The translations under genes were made by a program, and so were the position numbers. A DNA stretch of 64,000 nucleotides. Origin: Gelidibacter gilvus (lineage in GTDB: Bacteria > Bacteroidota > Bacteroidia > Flavobacteriales > Flavobacteriaceae). Of the stretch, positions 26,557 through 36,534 are shown piece by piece (positions within the stretch are counted from its first letter, which is position 1; each line of letters begins with the position of its first letter). Under the pieces are notes generated by a model. It saw only the letters and a program-made list of their open reading frames with translations. It was not told the origin of the DNA and did not search any database. The stretch spans positions 310,001 to 374,000 of the forward strand of contig NZ_SDDZ01000002.1 in NCBI RefSeq assembly GCF_004115975.1, written 5' to 3'.

Positions 26557-28940
26557 CTACTCTGTCTTCAAGCTTTTTGTTGGGTTTGCCATTGCTGATT
26601 TTACTGCTTGTATTCCGACCGTAAATGCTGTTATAAGCAAAGCGATCAATCCACTAAGTCCAAACATCCACCATTCAAGATTTATGCTATAAGCAAAACT
26701 CGTCAGCCAAGCGTTCATTACATACCATGCTATCGGAAAGGCAATTATAGCTGCCATCATCACTAGCAGTATATAATCTTTTGATAGTAATAGGATTAAT
26801 CTTGGAACACCTGCACCCAAAACTTTTCGGATGCCAATTTCTTTGATGCGTCTTTTTGCCATGAAGGCAATCAAACCGAACATCCCCAAACACGAAATAA
26901 AAATGGTCAATAGGGCTACAACATTTACCGTTTTTAACATCCCTTCGATCAACTGGTATTGGGCACTAACTTTATCCGCCAAATAGTCCTGTTGGTAAGT
27001 TCTTTTAGATGCTATGTTTTCAAACCCATTGGCAAGAAGTTTCTGAACACTCTGTTCATGGCCATCTGCAACCCTAACCGATATAAAGCGATGGGATGCT
27101 AAGGCATTCTTTTCACGATAAAAATGAACCAAAGGCTTCACTGTGTTTTGCATATTCTCATAATGGAAATCTTCCATAACCCCAACAACAGGAAATCCCA
27201 CTGAAACATTTCCTTTTTCCTTCAATTGTTTACCTTCAATAGTGTACCATCCCAAAGCTTTCATTGCGGTTCTATTGATTATTACCGAACGAGCTTCCTC
27301 TTTATCCAGATTCTCATCGAAATCCCTTCCCATCACTAATGGAATTTGAAGTGTGGTTAAATAATCATCATCCGTACGACCATAACGCGTACGTATTTCC
27401 GTCTCCGTTTCTGGGTCATAAAACTGGTTGTAATTGGGATAATAATCTGAAGGAACAGCATTGCTGAGCGTTACACCTTTTACATAAGGATTTGCATCGA
27501 GCTGGTTCAATATCGCTTTGAATTTTGATGTAGCCAATGCTTTATTTTTATATTCCAAATCGATATTCCCAACAATAACATGCTCTTGCTTAAAACCTAA
27601 GGAGACGTTTTTCATAAAGCCGATTTGGTTATTCAGAATAACTGCCACACAAATAAATAAGATGGCAATGGTAAATTGTAGCACGATAAATGAATTGCGC
27701 ACCAAAAAACTTCTTTTGATTGCATCTATTTTTCCTTTTATTCCTGTTGAAATTGGCACCGAGATAAATCGTAGCGTCGGCAGAATGCCAACTACTAGCG
27801 TAACAAAAATGCCTAAGCCATAGCAAATAAAATCACTGGATAATCATTTGCTACAGTAAATGTAATCTCCCCAAAATCAGCCCCGTATATCATGTTCAAT
27901 TTTGGCAACAATAATCCTAAAAATAGAAGTGCTGAAATTAGGATGGACGTAAATACCAAAATGCCATTCTCAATACAGAATTGGGTAATGATTTCTTTTT
28001 TACTACTCCCTAATATTTTACGCACAGCAATATCCTTAGTGCGACGATACATTGTGGAAGCATTTAAATTGAGTAAATTAATAAGTACAATGAGCAACAC
28101 AAATACTGCAGCGGCTATTGAACCACTAATGATAGTTTTCACCACTGGAATTGAGTCCGTTCTCATGTCAGCAAAGGGCATTAACTTAATGGAAGCAATG
28201 ATATTAGGATCTGCATAGTTTTTCTTAGCCAATTCTTTTATATGACTTTCAAACTGAGCAATATTTGTTGTTGGATTCAGTCTCAGATAATTAACTGTAA
28301 AACTATCCGCCCAATTGGCACGCGCTATAAAACTAGGATAGTCTTCTAAAAGTTGCGTCGATGCTAAAGCACCCAAACGAAATGTAGAATAAGGACTAAT
28401 AGGTTCTAAAACCCCAGTAACGGTCAAGCTCAACGTGTCATCAACTTTTATAATTTCACCCATTGGATTTTTTTCTCCAAAAATCTTTCTACTTACCTTA
28501 TCAGTAAGTACAACAGAATTCTTCTTTTCCAGAACTGTTTCGCGATTACCATATTTTAAGGGCAATGAGAATACATTAAAAAAATCAGGCTCTACATAAT
28601 CAACTCTTTCGTGAAAATCGGAACCGCCATATTCCAACCATGGCATTCCCCAACCCTGTAAATGGGTGGCAGCAACAACTTCTGGCGATGATTCACTGAT
28701 TTCTTTCAATAGCGGGTATGGTGTGTCCACATAGGAGTCACCGCTAATATTGGTCGTTTTTAAATAATAGATGTTTGCTTGATCTACAACATTGGAGTCG
28801 GCATTATAATATGCATATACTGAAAACATCAAAGTCAATACGCTACCAATCCCTATACTCAATCCTAAAAGATTGAGCGTGGATAGCAATTTGTTTTTCC
28901 ACAAATTGCGAAGAGATATTTTAATATGATTTCTGATCAT
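26557..28940 (-). pseudogene. ABC transporter permease 3 (FtsX family), broken by a one-base frameshift
   Basis: The 5' part (28940 to 27813, 375 aa) starts MIRNHIKISLRNLWKNK and stops at TAG after VILFAMA. In the next frame translation continues LGIFVTLVVG, then ILPTLRFISV and PISTGIKGK, into the 400-aa 3' part ending at 26557. One base missing near 27816-27821 (GGCTTAGG for an expected GGCTTTAGG) restores a 794-aa permease, the size of its two neighbours. Both halves look otherwise well kept: GVRK-like IGIRKVLGA, NPTKSLKTE and the periplasmic domains are present. So the break is recent, a sequencing error, or a recoding site. Confidence 0.85.
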
Positions 28941-28976
28941 GATTGTTCGTTTTTTGATTGCTGTTGATTTTTCTAT

Positions 28977-29009
28977 AGACCTGACAGGTTTTTGAAACCT
29001 GTCAGGTCT
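28977..29009. repeat. REP-like perfect palindrome (15-bp arms, 3-nt loop)
   Basis: AGACCTGACAGGTTT is followed by TTG and its exact reverse complement. Such CCTGACAGGTTT hairpins are familiar intergenic elements in Bacteroidota. It stands between permease 3 and the second ATPase gene. No T-tract follows, so REP or mRNA-stabilising hairpin is likelier than terminator. Confidence 0.65.
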
Positions 29010-29058
29010 GGATTGGAAGCTATTTCATTTCCGCCCAAGCAAGAGTCCCCTTTGGAGG

Positions 29059-29745
29059 TTAGGAGATCTCCATTAAAATATTCTCCGTCACCTTCTGCCC
29101 ATCTAGCATTCTAATAATACGATGGCTATATTTAGCATCGTGTTCACTGTGTGTTACCATGATGATCGTGGTACCCGCTTCGTTTAATTCGGTCAGTAAA
29201 TCCATGACCTCATTCCCATTGGTACTATCCAAATTCCCTGTAGGCTCATCGGCAAGGATCAGTTTGGGGTTGTTGATGACGGCACGGGCAACCGCCACAC
29301 GCTGTTGTTGACCTCCTGATAATTGCTGTGGAAAGTGTTTACGACGGTGCATTATCTGCATTTTTTCGAGAACCGCTTCTACACGTTCTTTCCGTTCTGC
29401 AGGTTTTACACCGGTATAAATCAAAGGCAGTTCTACGTTTTCAAATACCGTGAGCTCATCAATAAGGTTAAAACTCTGGAATACAAAGCCGATATTGTGT
29501 TTGCGCAGTTCGGCGCGCTTGCGCTCATTAAAACCTGCCACTTCAATTCCGTTGAACACAAAACTGCCACCGTCGGGATCGTCCAATAACCCAAGAATAT
29601 TCAATAAGGTGGATTTCCCACAACCTGAAGGCCCCATTACGGCAACAAACTCCCCTTTCTTTACATTAAAAGATAATTTGTTCAGGGCAATGGTACGCAC
29701 TTCCTCTGTGGCGTAATATTTTTCGAGATCCGTTATTTTTATCAT
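29059..29745 (-). CDS. ABC transporter ATP-binding protein (MacB/LolD type), canonical
   Basis: 228 residues. Walker A GPSGCGKST, Q-loop FVFQSFNL, signature LSGGQQQRVAVARA, Walker B LILADEPTG, D-loop GNLDS and H-loop VTHSE are all standard. It is the likely main motor for the three permeases that follow. It sits 118 nt upstream of permease 3, with a REP palindrome between, and 125 nt after the adaptor gene. Confidence 0.95.
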   Translation of the reverse strand: MIKITDLEKYYATEEVRTIALNKLSFNVKKGEFVAVMGPSGCGKSTLLNILGLLDDPDGGSFVFNGIEVAGFNERKRAELRKHNIGFVFQSFNLIDELTVFENVELPLIYTGVKPAERKERVEAVLEKMQIMHRRKHFPQQLSGGQQQRVAVARAVINNPKLILADEPTGNLDSTNGNEVMDLLTELNEAGTTIIMVTHSEHDAKYSHRIIRMLDGQKVTENILMEIS

Positions 29746-29870
29746 TTTTTATATGTTGTTTTCGTTGTTATATTTTTCGATCTAAAAGGTCGTTTACACC
29801 TCGCCCATTCCTTGCTAATTTCTTAGCAATTCCTCACAGGCTACAAGTCCCACTTCGGGTATTCAGGGGA

Positions 29871-31121
29871 TTACTTCAACACCAACTCCTGCACATCGCT
29901 ATAATTATCATAGGTGCTGGTAATTACTTTATCACCCGGTTGAAGTCCGCTCAGCACTTCATAATATTCTGTATTTTGGCTTCCTAAAGTAATATCTGCT
30001 TTAAAAGCGGTGTCGCCATTTTCACTTACTTTAAAAATCCAATTGCCACCAGTCTTTTGAAAGAAACCGCCTTTTGGTATGAGTAATGCTTGTTTTTCAT
30101 CACTGAGAGCCAAACGTATTTGTAAGGTCTGGCCACGACGGATGCCTTCTGGAAGATCGTCTCCAAACTCCATATCCACTTGAAATCTTCCATTCGTCAC
30201 TTGGGTGTAAACTTTTTTAATAGTCAACTTATAAGGTTTTCCATTGATATTAAAACTTCCGGTTTGTCCGTTATAGATTCTTGAAATATAATGCTCATCA
30301 ATATCCGCACGTACCTTAAAACCACTCAAGACGTCTAATTGTCCCAAACGTTCACCCTTGTTCTTTGATTGACCAATTTCAGCATCCAAAGAGGTCAATT
30401 GACCATCAACTGGTGCTTTTACCACAAGATCCGCTACTTTTCGACGCATGAGCTCTAGAGCGTTTTGAGTCCGGGCATAACTACTTTGCACCTGACTGTT
30501 TTCTTGTTTTATGGCGATAGAATCCTGACCTAATATCTGTTTAGAAAGTTGCATCCGTTCTTTTTGATAGTTGTAATCGTTTTGCGATTTAATCAAGTCC
30601 TGTCTGCCAATCGCGCCTTTTTCGTATAATCTGGTATTAAGATCATAAACTCTTTTGGCCTCAATTAATCCGCTTTCAACGTCAGTATATTGATTCAGTT
30701 TATTGATGGTATTTTGACGGGCTGCATTTTGTGAAATCTGCATTTGGGTCAACAGATTATAAACCTGCGTTTCCTGATTAATTAAGCTTAATTCGAGATC
30801 TGTATTGGACAGTCTTAAAATAGGATCACCTTTTTTGAGTACAGCACCATCTTCAACATATTTCTCTTCCACACGCCCGCCTTCCATAGCATCCAAATAG
30901 ATGGTGGTTATGGGAAGTACAATTCCATTGACAGGAATGTTTTCCTGAAAAACACCATTTTCAACGGTATTTATACTGATGCGTTCTTTATCCACATTCA
31001 GTTTTGAACCTCCTAATGAAGAGACAATCACAAAACCGATTAAAACTAATAAAAGAAAAGCCCCTCCTATGAGTAGTAATTTCTGGGTTGAGAATCGTTT
31101 CTTTTCCAATTGAATGTCCAT
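29871..31121 (-). CDS. HlyD/MacA-type membrane fusion protein (periplasmic adaptor)
   Basis: 416 residues from the Met at 31121 (an 11-residue upstream extension is possible but unlike the family). A single TM anchor at about 15-38, then a lipoyl-like half, a long coiled coil (about 110-215, rich in Gln, Asn and Arg), the second lipoyl half VKAPVDGQLTSL and a beta-barrel domain to the C-terminus. It bridges inner-membrane ABC permease and TolC duct. First gene of the minus-strand cluster, divergent from the NtrC-type regulator. Confidence 0.92.
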   Translation of the reverse strand: MDIQLEKKRFSTQKLLLIGGAFLLLVLIGFVIVSSLGGSKLNVDKERISINTVENGVFQENIPVNGIVLPITTIYLDAMEGGRVEEKYVEDGAVLKKGDPILRLSNTDLELSLINQETQVYNLLTQMQISQNAARQNTINKLNQYTDVESGLIEAKRVYDLNTRLYEKGAIGRQDLIKSQNDYNYQKERMQLSKQILGQDSIAIKQENSQVQSSYARTQNALELMRRKVADLVVKAPVDGQLTSLDAEIGQSKNKGERLGQLDVLSGFKVRADIDEHYISRIYNGQTGSFNINGKPYKLTIKKVYTQVTNGRFQVDMEFGDDLPEGIRRGQTLQIRLALSDEKQALLIPKGGFFQKTGGNWIFKVSENGDTAFKADITLGSQNTEYYEVLSGLQPGDKVITSTYDNYSDVQELVLK

Positions 31122-31327
31122 ATAGTGTCGTGTATTTAATAGATATATACTCAATATGATGCCGTAAATACAATTTGCTGATTATTAATTTATTACACCT
31201 GTAGGCGCCATCATAAAGTGTTCGGTTTTGATACACCTCCTGTTCGAAGTCGATACAGTTTTTTTAATTCGGAATAATGGTTTCGGAATCCGCATTTAAA
31301 AGACCTGAATTTATTAATATTGTAGTC

Positions 31328-32671
31328 ATGCTTTTCCACAACGCCAAAATATTAATTATCGACGACGATGAGGATGTTCTCATCGCACTTCGGCTTTTGT
31401 TAAAATCGAAAGTGAAAGAGGTGGTTACCAACAAAAACCCCAATACCATTTTAAGTTTGATGCAGCAACATGCCTTTGATGTGGTCATCTTAGACATGAA
31501 TTTTAACGGCTTGGTAAATACCGGCAACGAAGGGATTTTTTGGCTGAATAAAATTAAAAAACAAAAACCGGAGATTGACGTCATTCTCATCACAGCTTAT
31601 GGCGATATTGATTTGGCCATTCGCTCCTTAAAAGAAGGTGCCTCTGACTTTCTTGTCAAACCATGGCAGAACGAAAAAATATTGGAAACAATTCGGGAGC
31701 ATGTTGAAAAACAAGAAATAAAGCAGCCGAGAAAGCCTCATTTAAATACTGAAACCACAATCATTGGCGAAAGTGAGCCGATGCAGGATGTTTTTGTTAA
31801 ATTAAAAAAAGTAGCACCAACCGATGCTAATATTCTTATTCTAGGAGAAAATGGAACTGGAAAAGATCTTATTGCTAAAGCAATCCATGACAATTCCCAT
31901 CGCAAGGATAAACCTTTTGTCAAAGTAGATGTAGGATCTTTAACCGATACGCTTTTTGAAAGCGAACTTTTCGGATATAAAAAAGGTGCTTTTACGGATG
32001 CTCGTGAAGACCGAAAAGGACGTTTTGAAACCGCTCATGGTGGCACTCTTTTTTTAGATGAAATTGGCAATATAACGCTTAGGCAACAGGCACGTTTACT
32101 CACAGTTTTACAGAATAGGCAGGTCACGCCTTTGGGAGCCAATCAACCCATCGCCATTGATATTCGATTAATCTGCGCCACCAATGTATCCATTAGCGAC
32201 TTGGCCGAAGAAGAACGTTTCAGAAAGGATTTAATTTATCGAATCAATACTGTCGATATTATGATTCCGCCATTAAGAGAGCGCGGAACCGATATCACAC
32301 TTCTTGCCCATTATTTTATCGATTATTATGCTGAAAAGTATGGTAAAAGTGCTTTTAACATGTCATCTTGCTTTATTCAAAAGCTAAAAAAACATCATTT
32401 TAGTGGCAACGTGCGAGAGCTCCAATATGCCTTGGAACGCGCCATTATTATGGCAGAACATCAAACCTTGGAAGCTGATGATTTAACCTTTTCAGCCATC
32501 GAGCAACCGCAGATAATAACCAGTCAAAACGAAACGAATCTGGATGCACTAGAAAAAAACACCATCCTTGCGGTCATTGAAAAAAATAATGGAAACATCT
32601 CTAAATCGGCCAAGGAACTAGGCATTACCCGTACCGCACTTTATCGTAGACTTCATAAATATGATCTATAA
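31328..32671 (+). CDS. NtrC-family sigma-54-dependent response regulator
   Basis: 447 residues from the ATG at 31328, directly before the receiver domain (an in-frame ATG 17 codons upstream is less likely). The receiver has acidic IIDDDEDVL and phosphoacceptor Asp in VVILDMNF. The AAA+ domain has Walker A GENGTGKD, the sigma-54 loop GAFTDA (a common variant of GAFTGA), LFLDEIGN and the R-finger region. A Fis-type HTH (ISKSAKELGITRTALYRRL) ends the protein. It probably activates the divergent export operon; I found no convincing -24/-12 site there. It overlaps the kinase gene by 11 nt. Confidence 0.93.
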   Translation: MLFHNAKILIIDDDEDVLIALRLLLKSKVKEVVTNKNPNTILSLMQQHAFDVVILDMNFNGLVNTGNEGIFWLNKIKKQKPEIDVILITAYGDIDLAIRSLKEGASDFLVKPWQNEKILETIREHVEKQEIKQPRKPHLNTETTIIGESEPMQDVFVKLKKVAPTDANILILGENGTGKDLIAKAIHDNSHRKDKPFVKVDVGSLTDTLFESELFGYKKGAFTDAREDRKGRFETAHGGTLFLDEIGNITLRQQARLLTVLQNRQVTPLGANQPIAIDIRLICATNVSISDLAEEERFRKDLIYRINTVDIMIPPLRERGTDITLLAHYFIDYYAEKYGKSAFNMSSCFIQKLKKHHFSGNVRELQYALERAIIMAEHQTLEADDLTFSAIEQPQIITSQNETNLDALEKNTILAVIEKNNGNISKSAKELGITRTALYRRLHKYDL

Positions 32672-34004
32672 AAGCTACTTGTTTTCACTCACACTTAGGG
32701 TTTTAGGATTGCTTTTTGCCTTAATCCTCTTGGCTTTTGGAATTGTTAACTTACATACTTATGCTATTATTGGGGGAGCGATCCTCACAATAATTTCCAT
32801 GTACAATCTCTACCAGTTTGCGATAAAACGCTTTTTGGAAGTGGACGATTTTTTGGAATCGGTAAAATACCGTGACTTTTCAAGATGGTTTGTTGAAACC
32901 AAAGGGCCACAGGATATCCGCCAACTTCACAAAGGTTTTAATTTGGTCAATAAAACGATCAAAGCGATCGATAATGAACGCCAGGCGCAATTTGTTTACC
33001 TTCAAAAAATTTTGGAAATGGTCAATATTGGGATCATTGCCTATAATGTGGAAAGTGGCGATGTGCTTTGGGCTAACGATTCTTTTTTAAAGACCTTAGA
33101 TTTTCCTTCCTTCAAAAACATCAGTTTTATTGAAAAAAGAAGACCAAAAATCTATGACGAATTATTCGAAACCTACCATTCCAACACCGCTTCGGTTACT
33201 TTAGAAATGCAGCAGGAAACCATGAAAGTGCTTATTTCTGATACCGTTTTCGAAATGGAGGAACATTCGTTTAAACTGATTGTCCTTCAAAACATAGAAG
33301 AAACCCTTAATAGAAACGAAAGTGAAGCATGGAAAAAACTGCTGAGCGTGATGACGCACGAAATCATGAACAGCATTGCTCCCATCACGTCCTTGGCTGA
33401 AACCCTCCAGAAAAATATTCAAGAGACTATAGAACAGCCTCAAACTGCAGTTTTGGAATTAGAAGATATTCATGCCGGACTAAGCAGTATAAAAAAACGA
33501 AGCGAAGGCTTGATGAAATTTGCACAAACCTATCGCAGCCTGAACAAAGTCACGCATGTACATAAAACCAAAATTAAAGCTTCCCTTCTGTTCAGTAGCA
33601 TAGACGAACTGTTAAAACCTTCATTGGAAGATAAAAACGTCATCCTAAATTTTGACTTGAATGATCCCAATCTGACCTTTGAAATTGACGCTTATCTCAT
33701 TGAGCAAGTGCTCATCAATCTTATTCTGAACGCTATTGATGCCACATCTACGGTTTCTAACCCGCAGATTCTGGTTTCTGCAAACATCAGTCACAAAGGA
33801 ACTGGGCAAATAAAAGTTACAGATAACGGTACTGGCATTCCTGAAGAAATCATGGATAGTATTTTTGTGCCTTTTTTCAGTACTAAGAAAACTGGAAGCG
33901 GTATTGGCCTGAGTCTTTGTAAACAGATTATGCTATTGCACGGCGGTAAAATTCAACTGCAAAGTTCGGAAATGAAAGGAACGGTGGTAAATTTACTTTT
34001 TTGA
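32661..34004 (+). CDS. Sensor histidine kinase (NtrB/NtrY-like), partner of the NtrC-type regulator
   Basis: 447 residues. Two TM helices near 8-28 and 33-53 with almost no periplasmic loop, so it likely senses within the membrane or cytosol. A PAS-like region (about 115-220) precedes the H-box SVMTHEIMNSIAPITS, N-box LINLILNAIDA, G1 DNGTGIP and G2 GSGIGLSLCK. It overlaps the regulator's stop, so the two are translationally coupled. Together they should control the MacAB-TolC-like cluster on the opposite strand. Confidence 0.92.
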   Translation: MIYKSYLFSLTLRVLGLLFALILLAFGIVNLHTYAIIGGAILTIISMYNLYQFAIKRFLEVDDFLESVKYRDFSRWFVETKGPQDIRQLHKGFNLVNKTIKAIDNERQAQFVYLQKILEMVNIGIIAYNVESGDVLWANDSFLKTLDFPSFKNISFIEKRRPKIYDELFETYHSNTASVTLEMQQETMKVLISDTVFEMEEHSFKLIVLQNIEETLNRNESEAWKKLLSVMTHEIMNSIAPITSLAETLQKNIQETIEQPQTAVLELEDIHAGLSSIKKRSEGLMKFAQTYRSLNKVTHVHKTKIKASLLFSSIDELLKPSLEDKNVILNFDLNDPNLTFEIDAYLIEQVLINLILNAIDATSTVSNPQILVSANISHKGTGQIKVTDNGTGIPEEIMDSIFVPFFSTKKTGSGIGLSLCKQIMLLHGGKIQLQSSEMKGTVVNLLF

Positions 34005-34479
34005 TTTTTTAGAGATTTAAAAACATGTTTTGCATTGGAAATTGGTATTAGTACGTATAGCTTTTTAAAATGCCAATTAGGATCTAGTTTCTTGATATCT
34101 GTCATAAATTCTTACATATTCTCTCCTATAGGTACCCTGATTTGTGTTCGACTATATGTATCGTAAAATTCAAGCGTGTACGAAAAATCACTATTTTAGA
34201 CGTCGAAAAATGAAAGTGAATTTGAGAAGCCAGAAATCAATAGATAAGAAAAACGGACAAAATTAATACTAGTTATGAAGCTGAGTTAATCAATCTAGAG
34301 CCTGAAACAAATTATGGAAAAGATCATTCTGGAAACGTTGTGTTGAAATTTAAATCTGAAAACAGTTTATAAAATTCACTGAATTTTCGTCCGAATCCAT
34401 CTAGCAAGGTAAATGGCTAATTTTAGATTATCCGAATCCAAATATACATCCCCATACTAATCTAACCCAAATCAATTCT
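34005..34479. other. 475-bp sparse intergenic region
   Basis: No complete gene. A short coding-like remnant (listed separately) is the only structure noticed; no RNA gene or clear terminator after the kinase gene. Confidence 0.5.
34265..34372 (+). pseudogene. Possible gene remnant (36 codons)
   Basis: An open frame reads NTSYEAELINLEPETNYGKD, then HSGNVVLKFKSENSL and TAA. The composition is protein-like and there is no start codon; the frame is closed upstream. It may be the 3' end of a lost gene. Family not recognised; chance cannot be excluded. Confidence 0.25.
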
Positions 34480-35043
34480 ATGAAAAAAATATTACTATCC
34501 CTATTTATTTGTGGCCTCACTTTACAGTCAAATTCACAAAATGCGAGTGTTGAAAAATCAACCTTTGGAGTTCAAACGGGCTTTTTAGGTGTTTGGGTAC
34601 ATAACGAAACTAAATTATCAAATCTAATCGCTTTAAGAAGTGAAATAGGTCTCGATACTGGAGTTTCAATAAGAAACGGCGAAGACATTACTGGATTTTT
34701 GCTGACACCTGTGCTAACACTTGAACCTAGGTGGTATTACAATTTAAATAAGAGAGTAAGCAAGTCAAGGCGAGTAGATGGCAACAGCGGTAATTTCATC
34801 TCCATAAAGACCACATATCATCCGGATTGGTTTGTCATTACAAATGAACGCAATCTTGATTTTATTACTGATATCTCTATTGTACCAACCTGGGGAATTA
34901 GACGGAATATTGGTAACCATTTTACATACGAAGCAGGAATCGGTATTGGTTATTTACATTACTTTAAAAAAGACAACGTGGTTTTAATAAATGAACCTGA
35001 TGTTGCAGTGAATTTACATTTGCGAGCTGGGTATCGGTTTTAA
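34480..35043 (+). CDS. Secreted outer-membrane beta-barrel-like protein
   Basis: 187 residues. A signal peptide (MKKILLSLFICGLTLQSNSQ) precedes strands of alternating hydrophobic residues, and the chain ends in LRAGYRF with the terminal Phe typical of outer-membrane barrels. About eight strands fit the length. It stands alone in a sparse region. Substrate or role unknown. Confidence 0.75.
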   Translation: MKKILLSLFICGLTLQSNSQNASVEKSTFGVQTGFLGVWVHNETKLSNLIALRSEIGLDTGVSIRNGEDITGFLLTPVLTLEPRWYYNLNKRVSKSRRVDGNSGNFISIKTTYHPDWFVITNERNLDFITDISIVPTWGIRRNIGNHFTYEAGIGIGYLHYFKKDNVVLINEPDVAVNLHLRAGYRF

Positions 35044-35180
35044 AATATAAGAGATATAGTATTTTAAGTCATTCTCACTCCTGATTGACTCGATAGAGAA
35101 GTTAATGTAATTTGAAATTTTAACCAATGAGTCGCAGCCAAATCACTGATTTTGCATCTATTAGATAAAACGACCAACTT

Positions 35181-35399
35181 ATGACAAGCAAAATCTACAT
35201 GGTTATATTACTATTAATCAGCAGATTTATATTTTCCTGCTTATCCGATGGCGATTTTAATTATCAAAGTGATTTTTAAAACAATCAAAATGCCTGGTTG
35301 AATTTAAAAGATTCATCGAACAATTTATATAAGTATGTGGTATCAAGAAGCTCCGTTTTTACAACTTTTGGTTACTGCCAAATTACATATCCTGATTAA
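35181..35399 (+). pseudogene. Broken lipoprotein gene, DUF6174-like
   Basis: ATG begins a lipoprotein-like leader (MVILLLISRFIFSCLSDGD, lipobox FSC) that ends at TAA after 32 codons. The same frame continues NNQNAWLNLKDSSNNLYKYV, then VSRSSVFTTFGY and a second TAA. The W..LK...YKYVVSRS.....G pattern resembles small DUF6174-type lipoproteins. The internal stop and the shortened 3' end indicate a pseudogene. The rest of the 592-bp gap (35044-35635) shows nothing recognisable. Confidence 0.45.
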
Positions 35400-35635
35400 A
35401 ATTATCTGTATATAAAATGATGCCACTTAAACAATTTGCCTCAATGTTCAGCAAATGGTTGAACACTCTAACGTTTTGATTTTCTATAAAAATGAATTCC
35501 AAATACCAGGATCACAACCAAAACAAATATATAAACCATATTAAATTGAAATTATTAATCAAAGGATTCCTTTTCAAAGTGTACCTCCCGCAATGTAACT
35601 TCATATAGTATGCAAGGTCAACCAATCGACTATGT

Positions 35636-36184
35636 TTAAAATTTGTATTTGAATTCCACTAAGTAATTGCCTTCACTTTTACTAAAATTTAATTCCATGT
35701 GCTCTTGCTGATATTCTGTTGTAAAAATCAAGGTGCTTCCAATACCTATAACCGCACCGGCAAGGATATCCCAACCATCATGCTTTTGGGCATCGACTCT
35801 ACTAAAGGCGGTAAGTCCTGCAATTGCATAAGCTGGAATACTGTATTTAAAACCGTATCGTTTGTGTATGAATGACGCCGCCTGAAACGTCGTTGAAGTA
35901 TGACCTGAAGGAAACGAATTGTCCCCATTGTTGAACGGTCTAGGCTTATTAATGCTAACTTTTAATCCATAAGTTACTGCTTGATTTAGCAAAAACCCCT
36001 TGGTGAATTGCCAAGTGCCTTGTCCATCGCCTTTAATCAAAGTTATGGTAAGCGCTGCGGCAGGAACGACAATTAAGCCAATATCGCTAGTGGTTTCAAT
36101 TCCTCGATTTTGTGCGTGGGATTCTTGAAAATTAAATAACAAGAAGAGGATTACAATTGGTAAACCAAACAAGTGCTTGAGCAT
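35636..36184 (-). CDS. PAP2-family membrane-associated phosphatase
   Basis: 182 residues from the Met at 36184, which opens a signal-like hydrophobic stretch ending ESHAQ; a start nine codons earlier is possible. The three PAP2 motifs are present: KVSINKPRP, PSGHTS and SRVDAQKHDGWD. The family removes phosphate from lipid phosphates such as phosphatidic acid or undecaprenyl pyrophosphate at the membrane. The C-terminus (YLVEFKYKF) looks barrel-like, as in some Bacteroidota PAP2 proteins. Single gene. Confidence 0.88.
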   Translation of the reverse strand: MLKHLFGLPIVILFLLFNFQESHAQNRGIETTSDIGLIVVPAAALTITLIKGDGQGTWQFTKGFLLNQAVTYGLKVSINKPRPFNNGDNSFPSGHTSTTFQAASFIHKRYGFKYSIPAYAIAGLTAFSRVDAQKHDGWDILAGAVIGIGSTLIFTTEYQQEHMELNFSKSEGNYLVEFKYKF

Positions 36185-36280
36185 GGTTTTAAGATCTAAA
36201 ATTAATATCATTTTGAAGTGTTTCTCTAATTCGATAGCATTGTTGTCTTTTAAAAACTATTAAAAAACAATAAACGATTT

Positions 36281-36440
36281 TCAAGATACCGTCCCTATGG
36301 GACTTGGTTTTTATTAGTTATCCTTTGTTACAAAGACGTCATCCGTCTGGGATTTTATTAGCTCCAAAGAAGCGAAACATCTGTAAATCGGGCCATTCAG
36401 CTGATATATAGTTCCATCGGTGCAAAATCTAATCGGATAG
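36281..36440 (-). repeat. Bacteroidota-type interspersed repeat with GTCCCTATGGGAC palindromes
   Basis: A series of small near-palindromes (GTCCC-TAT-GGGAC at 36291-36303, ATCCGTCTGGGAT, GCTCCAAAGAAGC, GTTCCATCGGTGC) is spaced by about 45-55 nt with conserved-looking linkers such as TTGTTACAAAGACGTCATCC. I know this pattern from many Bacteroidota genomes as a multi-copy intergenic element of unknown function. It fills most of the 350-bp gap between PAP2 and the lipid kinase; nothing else is seen there. Confidence 0.6.
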
Positions 36441-36534
36441 GATTGACTCTATATACACCCTGCTTTTTTCTTATATCAAATATAGACTCGAAATCTAAAG
36501 TAAGTTTAAAGCGATTATATTACTTCGCAAATAA

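Noticed and set aside
21547-28940. Recent tandem duplication or mobile element for the three permeases
   Set aside because: The paralogues share only family motifs at their ends and are strongly diverged; no terminal inverted repeats or transposase is present.
28941-31327. Sigma-54 -24/-12 promoter for the ABC cluster
   Set aside because: Expected from the NtrC-type regulator, but no GG-N10-GC with good flanks was found on the minus strand in the gaps before the adaptor or ATPase.
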